This document shows, one piece after another, positions 10,709-23,391 of a stretch of 64,000 bases of DNA (positions are counted from its first letter, which is position 1; the number at the start of each line of letters is the position of its first letter). Made by a program: the position numbers and the translations under genes. The DNA is from Viola odorata (taxonomy: Eukaryota > Streptophyta > Magnoliopsida > Malpighiales > Violaceae), in the NCBI GenBank assembly GCA_963691705.1, contig OY829537.1, positions 61,294,304 through 61,358,303 on the forward strand, written 5' to 3'. Below the pieces are notes generated by a model. That model was not told the DNA's origin, did no database searches, and worked only from the letters and a program-made list of their open reading frames with translations.

Positions 10709-11254
10709 GGGCAAAATTGTCCAACATTGCTCATTTTGTGTAATAATATAAATAGCTACTTTTTTGCTTATTTTCATTAGTTTAGACATTTGAGAGAATA
10801 TTGATTGAGTGAGATTACTCCTCCTTGTTCTCCTAGGCTCAATATTGGTGTTTGCCTTGGTTTGGAAAGCCGTGACTTGAGTCAATCAAAAATAATAAAT
10901 TTCCATCTTTGTGTAATCTATTATTACTTCGATTGTGTGAGTGTTTGAATGAGCACTATTGTGAGATTGTGTTTGTTGTGTAATTGAACATTCTGCCACG
11001 TGTGTGTTCAAGTATCCCTCGCTTCAAGAATCATTCACTCGTTATTTAAGTTAACACCTCAAGTCTCATCGCATTTCTCACGGGTATTGTATCCTTCTTT
11101 CGTGTATCTTTATTTGTTCATCATTCCGTTGCGTTCCTCCCTTGTCTCTACCATATTTCTTCCTATATTTCTTGTTGTTTTCGTGTCACAAACTCTAGAT
11201 GTAGATCCTACCTTTGTCGCATACATTCAGTTTAAGTAAAAGGAGGCTGGATCA
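10423..11254 (+). repeat. 3' LTR of the deleted Ty3 element
   Basis: It starts TGATGATACGATC after the polypurine tract and ends GGATCA at 11254. From 10656 onward it matches the 5' LTR remnant at 5980-6976. The first 230 bp have no partner because the 5' LTR is truncated. A TATA-like AATATAAATAGC lies near 10744-10755. Confidence 0.65.
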
Positions 11255-11265
11255 TATCACTGCGT

Positions 11266-11481
11266 CTATTCGAACTTATCGAATGGTTGCCAGATCATCT
11301 TCATTATAGTAAAGAACGATGGAACATTAACCAATTTATCATTAGCAACCCGTCCCAACAACAACATCTCACCCTCTACCATTTTCGATGACCTTAACAC
11401 AAAAGGCGCAACCCCGCCACCCATCACTGATTTCCCTTTACCTCCCATTGTCGGAGATGAAGTTGGGGTCTCCATTCTCAC
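11266..11481 (-). pseudogene. Possible LINE ORF1 (DUF4283-like) remnant
   Basis: The minus-strand ORF contains LLLGRVANDKLVNV followed by an F..IMKMIWQPF stretch. This resembles the start of the DUF4283 domain found in ORF1 of plant LINEs and related proteins. It ends at once with a stop, and no zinc knuckle, endonuclease or RT is nearby. It could also be a chance ORF. Confidence 0.3.
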
Positions 11482-12416
11482 AAAATATTTTGTGAGACTC
11501 AGACAAAAAAATCTTTCCTGTAAAATATAATAAAACTATCAAAACTCAATCCAATGAGACCTACTTATAAACACAAGAAAAAAACCTAAAGAGGAAAAAT
11601 CAACCATAAAAGGAAAGGAGAGGGATTTAGGGACAGAATCTTGATAGCAAAGGGGATGAAAATTAGGAAGAATTTTCTCTTAGGACCCATAATTAGGGAA
11701 ACAAATCCCAGCAATCACCCAAAACCTAAATGGATGCCAATATCCCAAATCTAGCTAGCCTGAGAGAGAGAGAGCTTATTAGTTTTTGAACAATAGTGTG
11801 TTTGCTTCTTATCTGATATATGCTTCTTCGATTAAAGCTAAAGTATTATTTTTATACCAACAGATTAAAATAAATTGCCTCAACAATCAAGGCTTTATTT
11901 CAAAAGAGAAAAATAAATAAATTGATTTAAGAAAAAGAAAAAGGAAGAAAACATTAAAAAAAATCCTTCCGGTTCTTCCGGTGGCAGCGTGGCCCGATAG
12001 TGACCGGTTGTTACACTCGCTCCAATAATCAATTATCAGTAATTTTGTTCGCACCTAACCCTCTCCTCATTCTATTAGCCTATGTATGAGAACAAGGATT
12101 AGGACGGAAAGGAAAGGAAAGTAAATTTTTAAAATTTTTCTTGTATGGGAAAAAAAATACAAGGGAATACAAGGGAATAAGGAGAAAATAAATTATAAAA
12201 GTTTTCTTTCGGGCCCACAAAATATTTCCTCTCACGTGTGGCAGGAAAAGGAAGGAATTAAAGGAGAAAAAAATTATTACATTAATACCCTTATCTTCAC
12301 AACAAACACAGGAGCCGCCACGCCACCGTGAACACCCATCCTCTAGCCAAAATTATACCGCCACCTGCAATCCCAATAGCAACTCCGAACAAAATCCGAT
12401 GCTGGCGTCGATTTTT
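11482..12416. other. Intergenic, AT-rich, nothing recognised
   Basis: There is no coding region, RNA gene or transposon end that I can support. A short (GA)n run is at about 11762-11771, and A-rich stretches are frequent. Confidence 0.5.
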
Positions 12417-12812
12417 TCGTACTTTGCTTTTAGTGTCATGATGAAGATGGTCACAGGAAAAAGGTACTATGGAAACAACGTGATCGACCAAGAAGCAAAG
12501 GAGTTCCAGGAGCTGATGAGAGAAGTTACAGAGATACATGGAAATGAAAATTTGAATGATTTCTTCCTAGTGCTACGATGGGTTGATTTTCAAGGAGTAG
12601 AGAAGCGGATGCTAAGATTGAGGGAAAAAATGGACAAGTTCTTACAGTGCCTATTGGACGAGCAAAGAAAAATCAGGAGTCATTCATTTGGTGGAAGAGA
12701 CAATGAAAAAAAGACGACACTAATGGATGTCATGTTATCGCAGCAAGAGATTGACCCAGAAACGTATACTGATGTCAATATCAAAGCTGTCATACATGGG
12801 CGTTCTATAGTT
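12417..12812 (+). pseudogene. Cytochrome P450 (CYP81-like) fragment
   Basis: About 130 residues match the middle of CYP81-family P450s, ER-anchored heme monooxygenases of secondary metabolism. The diagnostic stretches are FSVMMKMVTGKRYYG, LRWVDFQGVEKRM, KMDKFLQCLLDEQRK, KTTLMDVMLSQQ and ETYTDVNIK, in the family order. The N-terminal anchor and everything C-terminal are missing: the I-helix AGTDTS motif, ExxR and the heme-binding Cys region. Similarity starts after a short unrelated leader (the ORF opens at 12399) and stops just before the usual I-helix. The following sequence (to 12945) is AT-rich and unrelated. It is probably a truncated gene relic or captured fragment. Confidence 0.85.
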
Positions 12813-13347
12813 TTTTTCATTTCTAATTCTACCATATTATTTTATACATATGAATCAGTACAAAATAATATTTGTTGGTCAGAAAAAATGAAAACAATAA
12901 GACATTGTCTTATTGTTGAATGTGGAGAGTGTTTTGTTTACGGATAAAGAATATGAGTAGTTATAAGGATAAAGTGGTAAAATAAAAAAATAATTTTTTT
13001 TTTAATATTATAATACATAAATATTATAATTTTTTTTCTTTTCTCTTGTATCTAAAACAATGCAGCCATATAAAGGAATTTTTATAAATATTTTCTTCCT
13101 CTCTTTTTTCTTGTTAAATTTCTCATCTTTTTCTTCGTGCACTTTAGTTTCCATACAAAACATTAAAGTACTAATAATTAATAAATGATATTCCGTCCAA
13201 GATGAATAGAAAAAAGCTGACCAGTAACAGTACGCTGCTGCACGCACACTTTCTGTCTCTTCCGTCTCACTCGCCTCACTAGACCACCACATTACCAGGC
13301 GGAGGACTATATACGATTTCGTTTCCCGAACTGTTAGTCAGCCAACC

Positions 13348-16300
13348 ATGGCTTTGAAATCCTTCATTCAAGTCCACCCAGATTCTCACTTCCCCATTCA
13401 AAACCTTCCTTTTGGAGTTTTCAAGCCTAACCCGGCGGCGTCTCCTCGCCCCGCCGTCGCCATCGGTGACTACGTCCTCGACCTCTCGGAAATCGCCCTC
13501 GCCGGCCTCTTCAACGGTCCCATCCTCACCAACTCCGATTGCTTCCTCCAGGTTCCTCCGTTTTCTCTTCATTATTTTATTCTAATCATTATTAGCTCCC
13601 CACTCTTTTATGCTGATGAAAACGCCGTCATTCTCTGCAGCATAACCTGAACAAATTCTTGGCTTTGGGAAGGCCTGCTTGGAAAGAAGCACGAGCCAGA
13701 CTTCAGAACTTGTTATCATGTATGTGTCATGCTCTTTTTATTCTAATAAAACATGCAAGTTTTGTTGTATTCACATGTTTATTTTGCTGAAGCTACCGAG
13801 CCTACGCTGCGTGACAATGAAAGCTTGAGGGGGAAATCGCTTCTGCCCATGGTAACGCTCAATCATGTTTTGTGCGTTCCCTGATTCTAGCCAAATTTGT
13901 TGGTTTCTTTCTTTTTCCACTAATATTTCATTGGTCTCTACTTGTTTTTGTTGTGTGGGTATATATATAGAGTGAGGTGGAGATGGTGCTTCCTATGGTG
14001 ATTGGGGACTACACTGACTTCTTTTCATCAATGCATCATGCAAAAAATTGTGGGAATATATTTCGCGGAGCACAAAATCCCATCCTACCAAATTGGTATA
14101 TTTGATCACTTCCTATGTTATTTCTGATCCTACACTGATTCTGGTTTACCTCAAGTTTGGTCAATATTTCAGGTTCCACCTTCCCATTGCATATCATGGA
14201 CGAGCTTCATCCATTGTTATTTCAGGAACTGATATTCTTCGACCAAGGTTGGAATTTTAATATCTATTTTGCCTTTAACTGTATTGCCTTACTGGATCTG
14301 ATCACTTACCGTTACTCAACCAAGGATTTTCTTTCTCTAAATGAATGGTCTATTATATAATTGGATTTGCCTAGTATGTGCTCTCTAGCTTAGTTGCTAT
14401 TTGTATACATTGCTCTACTACATCGGGAAACCTGTAAGTTCTTTTAGTGCATAACCATATGGAAATTCTGCACACAAAGGCTGGCAGGCTTAAATTAGGA
14501 TGAGGCCTTCATAATGCCATTGTTTCATTTCTTAAGTTAGCATTAGACAAGTTACAACTGATTTTAAGTCCAGATGGAATGTGTGATTGTAGAAAATTGG
14601 GTAGCATTTGTCGGGCCAACAAAACATGTGCAAAAACCAGAGACTATACCAATTGATGCAGGACATCTGCTCCTATCCCAATTGATGCAGGACAAAGACC
14701 AGAGACTCAGTAATACTTCTGGGGATTTAATAATGTGAGCACTTGGGAAAAGATTGAGTTAGGAATGGACTGTTTTAGGTCTGTGAATGGTCAATAACCT
14801 TTTGATGGAAGAAAATTATGGAAAAGAGGGACAAATGACTGTAAGTATTGCACCAAGAATCCATTAATAAGCGGGCATCATAGCCAAGACCCATAAGGGT
14901 AAGACCCGTAAGAGTCATTTGTCGACTAATTGATCAAACAAACCCTAGTAGTAATCCATTGATAAAGTCAACAAGAAGTGATGGAAATAAAGCTTTGGAA
15001 GGATAGGAATTTATAGACTCCACTAATCATAAAGCCATTTAAGTTGTTGGAACTCATATCACAATGAAGATCTAGATCATAAAAAAAGAAAATTATAATC
15101 CGCTTCTTGCTTAAGAAATCCCAAACCTCTCTTCTTTGAGATCTAATAACATACTAGATATAGAATAAAACTTAGATCAAAGAATTTTTTCTGAAAGCTT
15201 GAAATTATAGAGACACCTGACTTTGCAAACAATATTGAAAAAGATATAAACTTTGATTTTTGTTGTTATTCATGTCACGAACAAGTGGAAGAAGTAACAA
15301 AATCTGAGTAATAGAAAATAAGGTAAAGTATCGCATGCAATAAATATGAGAGATTTACTGTATACTATTGTTTGGGTATAAAAGAAATAAAGGGGTAAAA
15401 AATGTCAAGGTAACAACTATATATAACTATGATGATTTGTCTTTAAAAGTTCTCTCTTTGTATCTCATGATGGTTATTCCAGAGTCCACTCTCTACTCAA
15501 TGTTCGTGTTGAGTCCTCTTATAGCATTAGCAAATTTCTGAACAGTGCATCTTCTGTTTAGGTGGACTTGGCACTTGCCACATGGTTCATTAAAGTAACA
15601 TTTTAGTGTGTTCTGCCATGGACCAAACTAAAAGAAAATGAAAAGTAAAAAAGACATTTTGTTAACTGAACTTGCTTGGAAAAGAGGGACTACGCTGATC
15701 GCCTTCCTTTTAAGTTATTTCATTTACTTGAAAAATATTTTACCTTTTCTTACATTTTCTTACCTTTATGCTATATATCTATGCAAAGTTTTCTGATTAT
15801 ATCACTATTTTATACTCTTTTATAGCTCAAGTGACATTCATTTACCAGCCAAAACTTTTGTTATATTATGTTTTTCTGTATCTATGCTTTTCACAATGTT
15901 TGTGGGTTCTGTACCTATTAAACTAAGAATAGTCGAGCCTGTGTGCTCACATCGAACTAACTGTATGCCACTCAATTACCACTTCAATAACCATGATTAT
16001 CCTTTTTCATTGTTGCTATCAGGTTACTGATTACACTGTGTTTAAATTGATGCTTGTGAGTGTTATATATGCTTTTTGGTGGGTACTTAGTGTTATCCAT
16101 GAGTTCCTTTGCTTCTCTAAAAAAAAAAAAATAATGAGTTCCTTTGCATGATGACTATGTGGCCATGCTTAATAAGGTTGTTACGAGTCTTAGTCGTAAA
16201 TCCTCTGATTTATATATATTTGTACATCAGATCCATAAATTTTGGTTTCATTGTATGAACGTGTAATGTAAAAGGAGAAGAGCTGATATGTCAGTTATTT

Positions 16301-19129
16301 GTTGTTTCCATATGTTTGGTTTTTATAGTATGCTGCTTCAGTTGAGCTATTTAATGTCTTTGCTTGAAGATCCTTTCTCATTTTCTTATCGTTTTTGTTT
16401 CCCCAGAGGTCAAGGCCATCCAGCTGGAAACTCCCCTCCCTATTTTGGGCCTTCATTGAAGCTAGACTTTGAGCTAGAAATGGTATGCAGTTTAAGATAT
16501 AATCATATCACCAGCATTTAATTAGTATGTTCCTCAGATTAGTAACTGTTATATAAACTTCTATTAAATCTAGAATTTGTAACTATAATTATTAGATACA
16601 ATCATGCAGATCATGCATTGCTCTGCAACTGTGGCTGTGAGATTTGTTGCCATCTAGCCAAAAAAATGTAACATTTGTTCTATTCTTGATCTTAGTTCTC
16701 AACGGTGTTTTCAGGCTGCTGTCGTTGGTCCTGGAAATGAATTAGGAAAACCTGTGAATGTTAGTGAAGCTGAAAATCATATATTTGGACTTGTACTGAT
16801 GAATGATTGGAGTGGTATAGTTTCTTTTGCATCCTCTAATTCCATTTGCTTTCCCCTTTTAATCTCTAGTGCTATGTTTTACACTCTTTTTTGACAGCCA
16901 GAGATATTCAAGCATGGGAATACGTGCCTCTTGGCCCTTTTCTTGGGAAGAGTTTTGGTATGTTTAAAACTTGATTTCCCATCTCCTAAATTCTGTTTGA
17001 CATATTTTGGTTCAGGATAAGAAATTTCTATTTGCCACTGTTGGTTTTGTGTATACTTTTCGCATAAGCGATTTCTTAGGCATTTGTCTCTCAGTGTGGA
17101 AGAGTGGGACTCAATTATTTTTTTCTACTCTGCAGGCACTACTATATCTCCTTGGATAGTGACTCTTGATGCTTTAGAACCATTTGCTTGTGCTGCTCCT
17201 AAACAGGTAGCTAAACTCAAATATAAAACTTAACACCATTTCATACTTGCTAAATTTTCTGGCACATTGACATGCTGTTTGATTGCTGTAAATTGTAGGA
17301 ACCCCAACCCTTGCTTTATCTGGCTGAAAAGACGTCGAAAAACTACGATATTTCATTAGAGGTAGGAAATTATATTTGTTTGGTATGTCAATGTTGAGTA
17401 ATTTGAATTGACACACTGAATATATTCCCATGGTTTTTCCTCTATTGTTAATGATAATATTTATTCATCTTTTGCGACTTTTGCCGATGCCAATTCTATG
17501 TTATTTCAGGTCAATGGTTTTTTTTTCTTCTTTTATTTTCAGCATTTTTTTAACTGCATCCTTCATCAATAATTTGACAACTGAGTTTACAACGGCCAGT
17601 TTCTACCAAAGTACATTTATTGAATGCTTATTCTTCTTTTTATATTATCTTAACCAAATAGTACTTCACCAGAATGACCACACTCCATACCACATGCCAT
17701 GTGATGTGGAGGACAACTAATGCTCAGGCCCACAGCCACACACTGATTGGATTAGTTGACATGTCACTATTGGCTGCTTAAAACCTTTTGTTTGCGTTAT
17801 ACTTTTGTCTCCTGCAGTCCCATAACCCTTAGGTATGTACTACCAAAAGTCACCACTCATCTGATCATAGTCTATTTGCTCATCCCAGCAACTGCATTCA
17901 CTGGTCTCCAATTTGGAACTGATTTTATTGTGATCTGATATCACGTGCAAGATCTAGATAGGTGAAAAAAATTGGTGGTGGTGAACGAATATCATCTAAA
18001 AAGTTTGATTACACATCAGTGTTTGACACCCAATTATGAAAAATTGCAGTAGTTCAAACACAGGAAATGCTGTTGTGTCTTTTATTTAACTGTGTAATTG
18101 AAATTTTACTGGATTTTATAATGCTGACTACTATCTTTTGTTTATTACAAGGTTCAAATTAAGCCAGCTGGACAAGAAGATTCATGTGTGGTCACAAGGA
18201 GTAACTTCAACCACTTGTAAGGCCATTTGTTTTCTTTTTTCCTCTTTTACTTGCTCTGTGGCACATGTAAGTTAGATTGATGACACCTACATCATCCAAC
18301 ATTCAATAATAATACCTGTGGTAGTGAACTAGTAATTGAAGAGCTACTTTGGGTTGCCTTTTTGTGCTCAGTAACTTCCCTGAAAATATGAAATTATTCT
18401 TTTTCCCCACTTATCTGCTCTGGTTTCTTGTTTTCTGTTATGTTTTGATTTTCAGCTAAGTAAAATATGTTATCATAAATCTCTTATCAGATACTGGACA
18501 TTGACCCAGCAGCTCGCACACCATACAGTAAATGGTTGCAACTTAAGACCAGGAGATCTACTTGGAAGTGGGACGATTAGTGGACCTGTACGGTTTTGAC
18601 TGTTTTCAGTTTCTCCTATTATGTAGTTAATGGCAGGTATGCATGTTTTGGGCAATAATAATACCTCACGATTTTAACAGGAGGCAGATTCTTTTGGGTG
18701 CTTGTTAGAGCTGACGTGGAATGGACAAAAGCCACTGTCACTAAATGGGACAACACGAACATTCCTGGAAGATGGAGATGAAGTCATATTTAGTGGCTGT
18801 TCCAAGGTAATTATTCCTGCTCATTTTGATGTATCATCTTGAAATATAATTTTTATCCATGCTCCAATGTCTTTCTTTCGATCACTTAATTTTATACGGT
18901 GAAAGAATTATATGGTAAATATGGTCTATATTTGCTCAAAATTTAGAGAATTAGGTAGGTTTAGGTGGTGACTGTTTAGGAACATGGCTTTCAATGTGCT
19001 CTTCCATTTCTCCTGTATTAATACGTGAATTGACAAAATCATTTGAATTTTTGAATGTTTCTGCAGGGAGATGGTTATACTGTTGGGTTCGGGACATGCT
19101 CGGGAAAGGTGCTTCCATCGATCCAGTGA
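13348..19129 (+). CDS. FAH: Fumarylacetoacetase, 14 exons, 420 aa
   Basis: The enzyme hydrolyses fumarylacetoacetate to fumarate and acetoacetate, the last step of tyrosine degradation. In Arabidopsis, FAH loss causes short-day-dependent cell death. Coding exons: 13348-13551, 13641-13719, 13793-13851, 13971-14095, 14173-14247, 16407-16482, 16715-16814, 16898-16957, 17136-17206, 17299-17361, 18152-18216, 18491-18587, 18681-18806, 19067-19129. All junctions are GT-AG and the spliced frame is 1263 nt with no stop. The ATG has a good context (AACCATGGCT). The N-terminal SH3-like domain is residues 1-115 and the catalytic fold follows. Residues matching the mouse enzyme at a constant offset of four are Asp130, His137 (SSMHHA), Glu203 and Glu205 (FELEM), Asp237 (MNDWSARD), Lys257 (FLGKSF) and Glu368 (LLELTW). 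Length equals the family norm, so the gene looks functional. Confidence 0.98.
14248..16406 (+). other. Intron 5 of FAH, 2159 bp
   Basis: This is by far the longest intron of the gene; the others range from about 70 to 790 bp. It is AT-rich and contains no recognisable gene or clear transposon ends, though the size suggests an old insertion. An A run is at about 16120-16131. Confidence 0.85.
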
Positions 19130-19586
19130 TGTAACTTTTGCTGCTGGTGCCGATGCTTTAGCTGTTTCTTCCGTGAGGCAGGCAATAGAGTTCGGAACTG
19201 TCAAATAAAAGCGTTTCAATGGTTTTCATCTGTGACATAGATAAAAGCCCAATTGTTATTGTTAATGTCTGGAATACCACTCTTTTAGTTGGGAATAGCC
19301 ACAAGCAATTGATAGTACATCGCGTGCAGATTAACCTCCTATACTCTACTCTACTCTACTGGGTAAATCTTTAAGCTCTGGCCCTATGACAGTTATGCTC
19401 GTCATGATAAAACTTACTCCCTTCATTCTAAAATATATATATTTTAGAGAAATGGATATATTTCAAAATAAATGTAACTTTTATGGTTCTAATGTAATTT
19501 TATATTTACTTTACTCTACTACCTTTAATTATTTTAAATTGTTATGGTACGTGAATAAGATTATTAAGGGTATTAGATCCCTACTC
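19130..19586 (+). other. FAH 3' UTR and downstream spacer
   Basis: AATAAA at 19204-19209 lies 75 bp after the stop codon and is a plausible polyadenylation signal. Short CTACT repeats occur near 19340-19360. Nothing else is recognised. Confidence 0.5.
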
Positions 19587-20600
19587 AATAGGGATGACAA
19601 TGGGGCGGGTAAGTACTATTCATAGCCGCACTTGTAAATTTGTGAGTAATTCATACCCGCAGATTTTCTACGGGTTACTTGTGGATATTCACAAATTTGG
19701 TTGAATTTCAAATTTTCAATTAAATTAATATAAAAAAAATTAATTTAATTTAATAATAATACCACACAATAATATGATACACTAATTCAACATAATAATC
19801 TATAATAATTCAACAAATAAATAAAAAATCATAAGAAAATACAATTTAATAAAAGAAATAGCAGCTCCGGCTTGCAATTTAACATTCTTATTAATTTTCG
19901 ATAAAAAGTAAGATCTTCTCCAATTTAGTCATGGACTGTAGAAGTTATATGGTAAAAAAAATCACTTAATATAAATATAATAAAAAAGAGAACTATTTAT
20001 TAATTTATTAATAAGATAACTTGAATTTATTTACAATCATCATTTGTCAGTGTCATGATAATAATTTAGACATGCGACCCTAAACCATCAGAAAAGTACC
20101 TTGTTGTGGAACGCGGTTTCCAGTTGGATGTGCAAAAAAATTAGAACAACAAAGAAATCTGCTGGATACAATTGGTGTCGAGGAACAAGACAACTTTCCT
20201 ACCACCTAACATTGGGAGCACCTTGATCCAATCACTTAGTTCCTGTCTTGATTTGCGGATCGGGTTGTGGTAAAAGAGAAAAATGATTCTCTGATTGGTG
20301 AAGATTGAAAGAGGAGGAAAAGAGAACAGTACAGTGACTGCGAGAGAGAATGAGAGGGTGGGTGGTTTTGTTGTTGCACTAGTGTCCAATCACTTAATTA
20401 ATTATACATTAAAATATATTATATATATCGCGGGTATTTAGTGCAGGTATTGGAGCGGATAAATACTATCCATACCCACATCCATATCCGCACTTTGCGG
20501 GTGCGGGTATATCCATACCCGTAAAATATCCACAATGTGCGGGTAATATCCACCCACAATTGCGGGTATTGGGTGGATATCCATATCCGCGGGCGGAAAG
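19587..20600. repeat. hAT-like non-autonomous element debris (GCGGGTA-rich)
   Basis: The left part begins AGGGATGACAATGGGGCGGG, a terminal sequence common in plant non-autonomous hAT elements. The right part (about 20425-20600) is dense in GCGGGTA and TATCC/GGATA motifs in both orientations. The expected mirror-image right terminus is not visible, so the element is truncated or rearranged. The AT-rich middle has no coding capacity. Confidence 0.5.
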
Positions 20601-20659
20601 AAAAAGAGTCAAGGGTTAAAAGTTCAACCGAGGTCGAACCGGATTGATTCATTTTAGTG

Positions 20660-20795
20660 TCGAAAAATGCTTTACATTTTATACTAATATGTCAAAACAT
20701 GAGTAGTATGCATTAATTTACTCAAGTCCCTCGTCACATTAATGCATACTAGTCGTATTTTGACACATCAATTAATATGAAAATTTTGTACATTT
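20660..20795. repeat. Foldback (inverted) repeat
   Basis: The left arm at 20689-20716 and the right arm at 20737-20768 are near-perfect inverted copies, sharing AGTATGCATTAAT and ATGTCAAAA/TTTTGACACAT. They are separated by about 20 bp. Weaker pairing extends outward to about 20660 and 20795. A MITE remnant is the simplest reading. Confidence 0.65.
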
Positions 20796-22189
20796 TTTTT
20801 TATGTATAGAATTTAATATTTGTATAAAGTATAAGAAATTTTAAAATAAAAGAAAATGTATCTTATATTTATATTATATATTCTAATTTAGTATCACATA
20901 ATATATTTGCAATACTAAATTTGGTGCCTTATGGTATATGATGCTACATTTGTATTTTTCTAAATACTAATTAATATTTTTTTAATATTTTAATGTAATT
21001 TTGTTTTTAATGTACCTTTAGGTTTTCAAATAAAAAATCTAACGTTAGGAACTAAAATTTGATGTGTTTTGATATATAATATTAAAGTTTAAGGACCTAA
21101 ACGTTAAAGACTAAAGTATGAAAGTGTTTATATTTTACAGATCTTAGAATATTTTACCCTTAAAAAAATTCAAAAAAATTCAAAAATTTACGAAAATTGG
21201 AGGAAAAATGTAACCAATATGATAGAGTCCACGTTCATGAAAAAAATGATCAAAAATACTAAAGAGTTAGGAAAAAAATTCAAAAACAAATTCCAATAAG
21301 ATTTTAATTAATTTTTTTATTGTCTTACAACTTTGAAAATATATATGGTTTATATTGCAAATATTAAAACTATAATAATAGAGGATTAAGTGGAACTAAT
21401 GAATCTGTTCAGGATTATATTATATTTTTCGGCACTATAAATCTAGTGGCCAAAATTGCTTCTCAAAATATATACTAATTTAAAGCATTTTTTACTATTA
21501 AGGGTCTGTTTGGCGTTCCGGTTCTGTTCCGAAAAGTATTGTGAGCAAAAGTGTTGTGGGAAACGAGAAGTTGTTTTTGGTGTTTGGTAAACACTGCTTT
21601 TGAAACTATGGTTTGAGTGTAAAATGACTATAAAGGGCATCAGTCATTTTCTATGTTATTTATTTTCATTATTTATTTTTTAAGCAAGTATATAGGTTAA
21701 TTTAATGTATCCATTTATTTATATAATGAAAGTAATATTCTAAAATGTCATTTTTATCATTGGTCAATATTTATTCTACTTATTTGAACATTATTATCAT
21801 TGCTTAATGTTTTCTTTAAATTTTATTGATGTATTCTAATATTTTTGAAGTAATATTGAAAACCTGCATCATTTTATTGATGTATTCTAATATTTTTAAA
21901 GTAATATTTAAAACCAAGACATAATATAAATTTTCGTGTTATAAAATAAGCATTTATCATACAGAAAGAAGATCCGAGCAAGAACTATATGTGATGTGTC
22001 TTTCAATCATCAAAATAGGATTAAAATATCCCTTCGGCCAACAAGTTTTATCATAGCTGGACTCATTTATTTTTTTATAAGATTAAATATAATTAATAAG
22101 AGGAATACATAAATACATAGTTGATCTTTGTACATTACAGAATTTAATCAAAGTATAGTTACAAATTGATCTCTTAGAACAATTATCTA
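20796..22189. other. AT-rich intergenic DNA with a possible MITE end
   Basis: There is no gene. At about 21502 the sequence AGGGTCTGTTTGGCGTTCC followed by GGTGTTTGGTAAAC resembles the end of a plant hAT/PIF MITE. No certain partner end or target duplication was found. A 32-bp-scale near-repeat around TTTTATTGATGTATTC occurs at about 21820-21840 and 21873-21893. Confidence 0.35.
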
Positions 22190-22386
22190 CTCACAAAACC
22201 ATTTATCAAATGCTACAAATTCTTGTACTTGAGTGGAGTAAACAAGTATTTGTCTGCCAAATAATTGTTGCTCCACTGCTTCAAATGAATGGCCAGGTTC
22301 AACATAATTGATTCCATTCATGAGGGAAAGCTTCCTTTCATGTGCCTTGGTAAAGCTACGAAATTGACCAGCAATTTGAGCAGTAA
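22190..22386 (-). pseudogene. Unassigned exon-like fragment (terminal exon?)
   Basis: The minus strand encodes an unbroken segment with amino-acid usage typical of real exons: LTAQIAGQFRSFTKAHERK, then NYVEPGHSFEAVEQQ, ending QEFVAFDKWFCE and a stop at 22189-22191. I do not recognise the family. It lies downstream, on the same strand, of two other exon-like pieces (22738-22877 and 23330-23391) and of an Aurora-kinase pseudogene. It could be the last exon of a decayed gene or a captured fragment. Confidence 0.35.
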
Positions 22387-22737
22387 GTACATTTCACAAA
22401 ATCTGAGCACCTTTACATTTTAAACATTAGCAGGGACTAGTTCGATTCAGGAACTTGCAATAATATTCATAACTTGGCTATATTTCATACAAGAGCATGT
22501 TTGATGGAAAACTACAAATGGGTAATGAACTGTAAGCTAGAAAGGATTACAAGTTCATCAAAGAAGTAGCTGAAACAATATTATAGATTCCTCTAAGATG
22601 TATTTGAAATAATACAATTATTTCTAGATTACCAATTAAGAAGCATTGTGATGAATACCAATTAGTTGGTAAAAAATGCAAGATTCTCTAAATCATGAAC
22701 TTTTCTGCAAATAATAGAAGCACAACAGAGCAGAATC

Positions 22738-22877
22738 AGACCTTTCCAAGCAGTGCATGTTCTATAAATTCAAGAAATTTTTCCAACAAGTCAACAGGAG
22801 GAGGGATCCATTCACTTAGGTGCAGAAATATTTTTGCCATCAAGACGTTCAAGACAAAATATCTATCCTTGTCCTGC
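22738..22877 (-). pseudogene. Unassigned exon-like fragment (helical repeat protein?)
   Basis: The minus strand reads TTTTGCAG, then DKDRYFVLNVLMAKIFLHL, SEWIPPPVDLLEKFLEFIEH, ALLGK, then GTCTGA, a weak donor. The preceding acceptor and the hydrophobic helical pattern suggest a genuine exon, possibly of a HEAT-like protein. I cannot name the gene. No intact gene can be assembled from it and its neighbours here. Confidence 0.4.
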
Positions 22878-23329
22878 AAAACCATCAGATACAAGTAGTA
22901 ACGGTAAGAAGTAAGAACACAACACAACCTTTGGCACTTCTAATAAGAAATAACATGGGATGGAAAGGAAAGGAATTATATTTCCATTTGCTTCCTGCAA
23001 GGAAATGAAAGAGCAAAGAAAAAATACAACCAGTAAATCTTTCCTAAGAGATCACCACTATTTCCCTTCCATAGAGATTAAAACTGAAGGGAAAAATTCT
23101 CTCTTTTTTTACATCAAGGGAAAACTGGTGTTGTGATTTGCAGAGGTACAATCCCCATAATTAAAACACATAAGTCCACTTTCTGATTGTCCAATTACAT
23201 TGCCCTCAAAGAAGGGGAGAGACAGAAGGCGGAAAATGTCTAAAGGGATGCTAATGACATACCTTTTCTGGGTAGCATGTGACACCACTAAACCCACAGA
23301 GGAGTCAGTAAAAGGTGTCTAAACATACC

Positions 23330-23391
23330 AGAAGATTCGGCAGGCAAATCAGGCTCAAAGGCGTGCAATATTTCTTGGCAAAGGGATTCCT
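23330..23391 (-). pseudogene. Unassigned short exon-like fragment
   Basis: The minus strand has a good acceptor (CTATTGACAG), an open stretch ESLCQEILHAFEPDLPAES and a good donor (GTATGT). It is probably part of the same unknown gene as 22738-22877, because the strand and order fit. The segment is short, so confidence is low. Confidence 0.35.

Larger units (their letters stand above)
5980..11254 (+). mobile_element. Internally deleted Ty3/gypsy element (5' LTR truncated)
   Basis: Two direct repeats of about 600 bp (5980-6976 after removing a 402-bp insertion with its target copy, and 10656-11254) flank about 3.7 kb. In order the element holds the truncated 5' LTR, primer site, leader, gag (8612-9500), rearranged gag/spacer sequence, a pol C-terminal remnant with polypurine tract, and the 3' LTR. 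Protease, RT, RNase H and integrase cores are absent, so it is non-autonomous. The first 230 bp of the 5' LTR are missing exactly where the minus-strand LTR (5041-5979) begins. Confidence 0.75.

Noticed and set aside
13305..13315. TATATA as the FAH TATA box
   Set aside because: It lies only about 35 bp before the start codon, which leaves almost no 5' UTR; position is implausible without start-site data.
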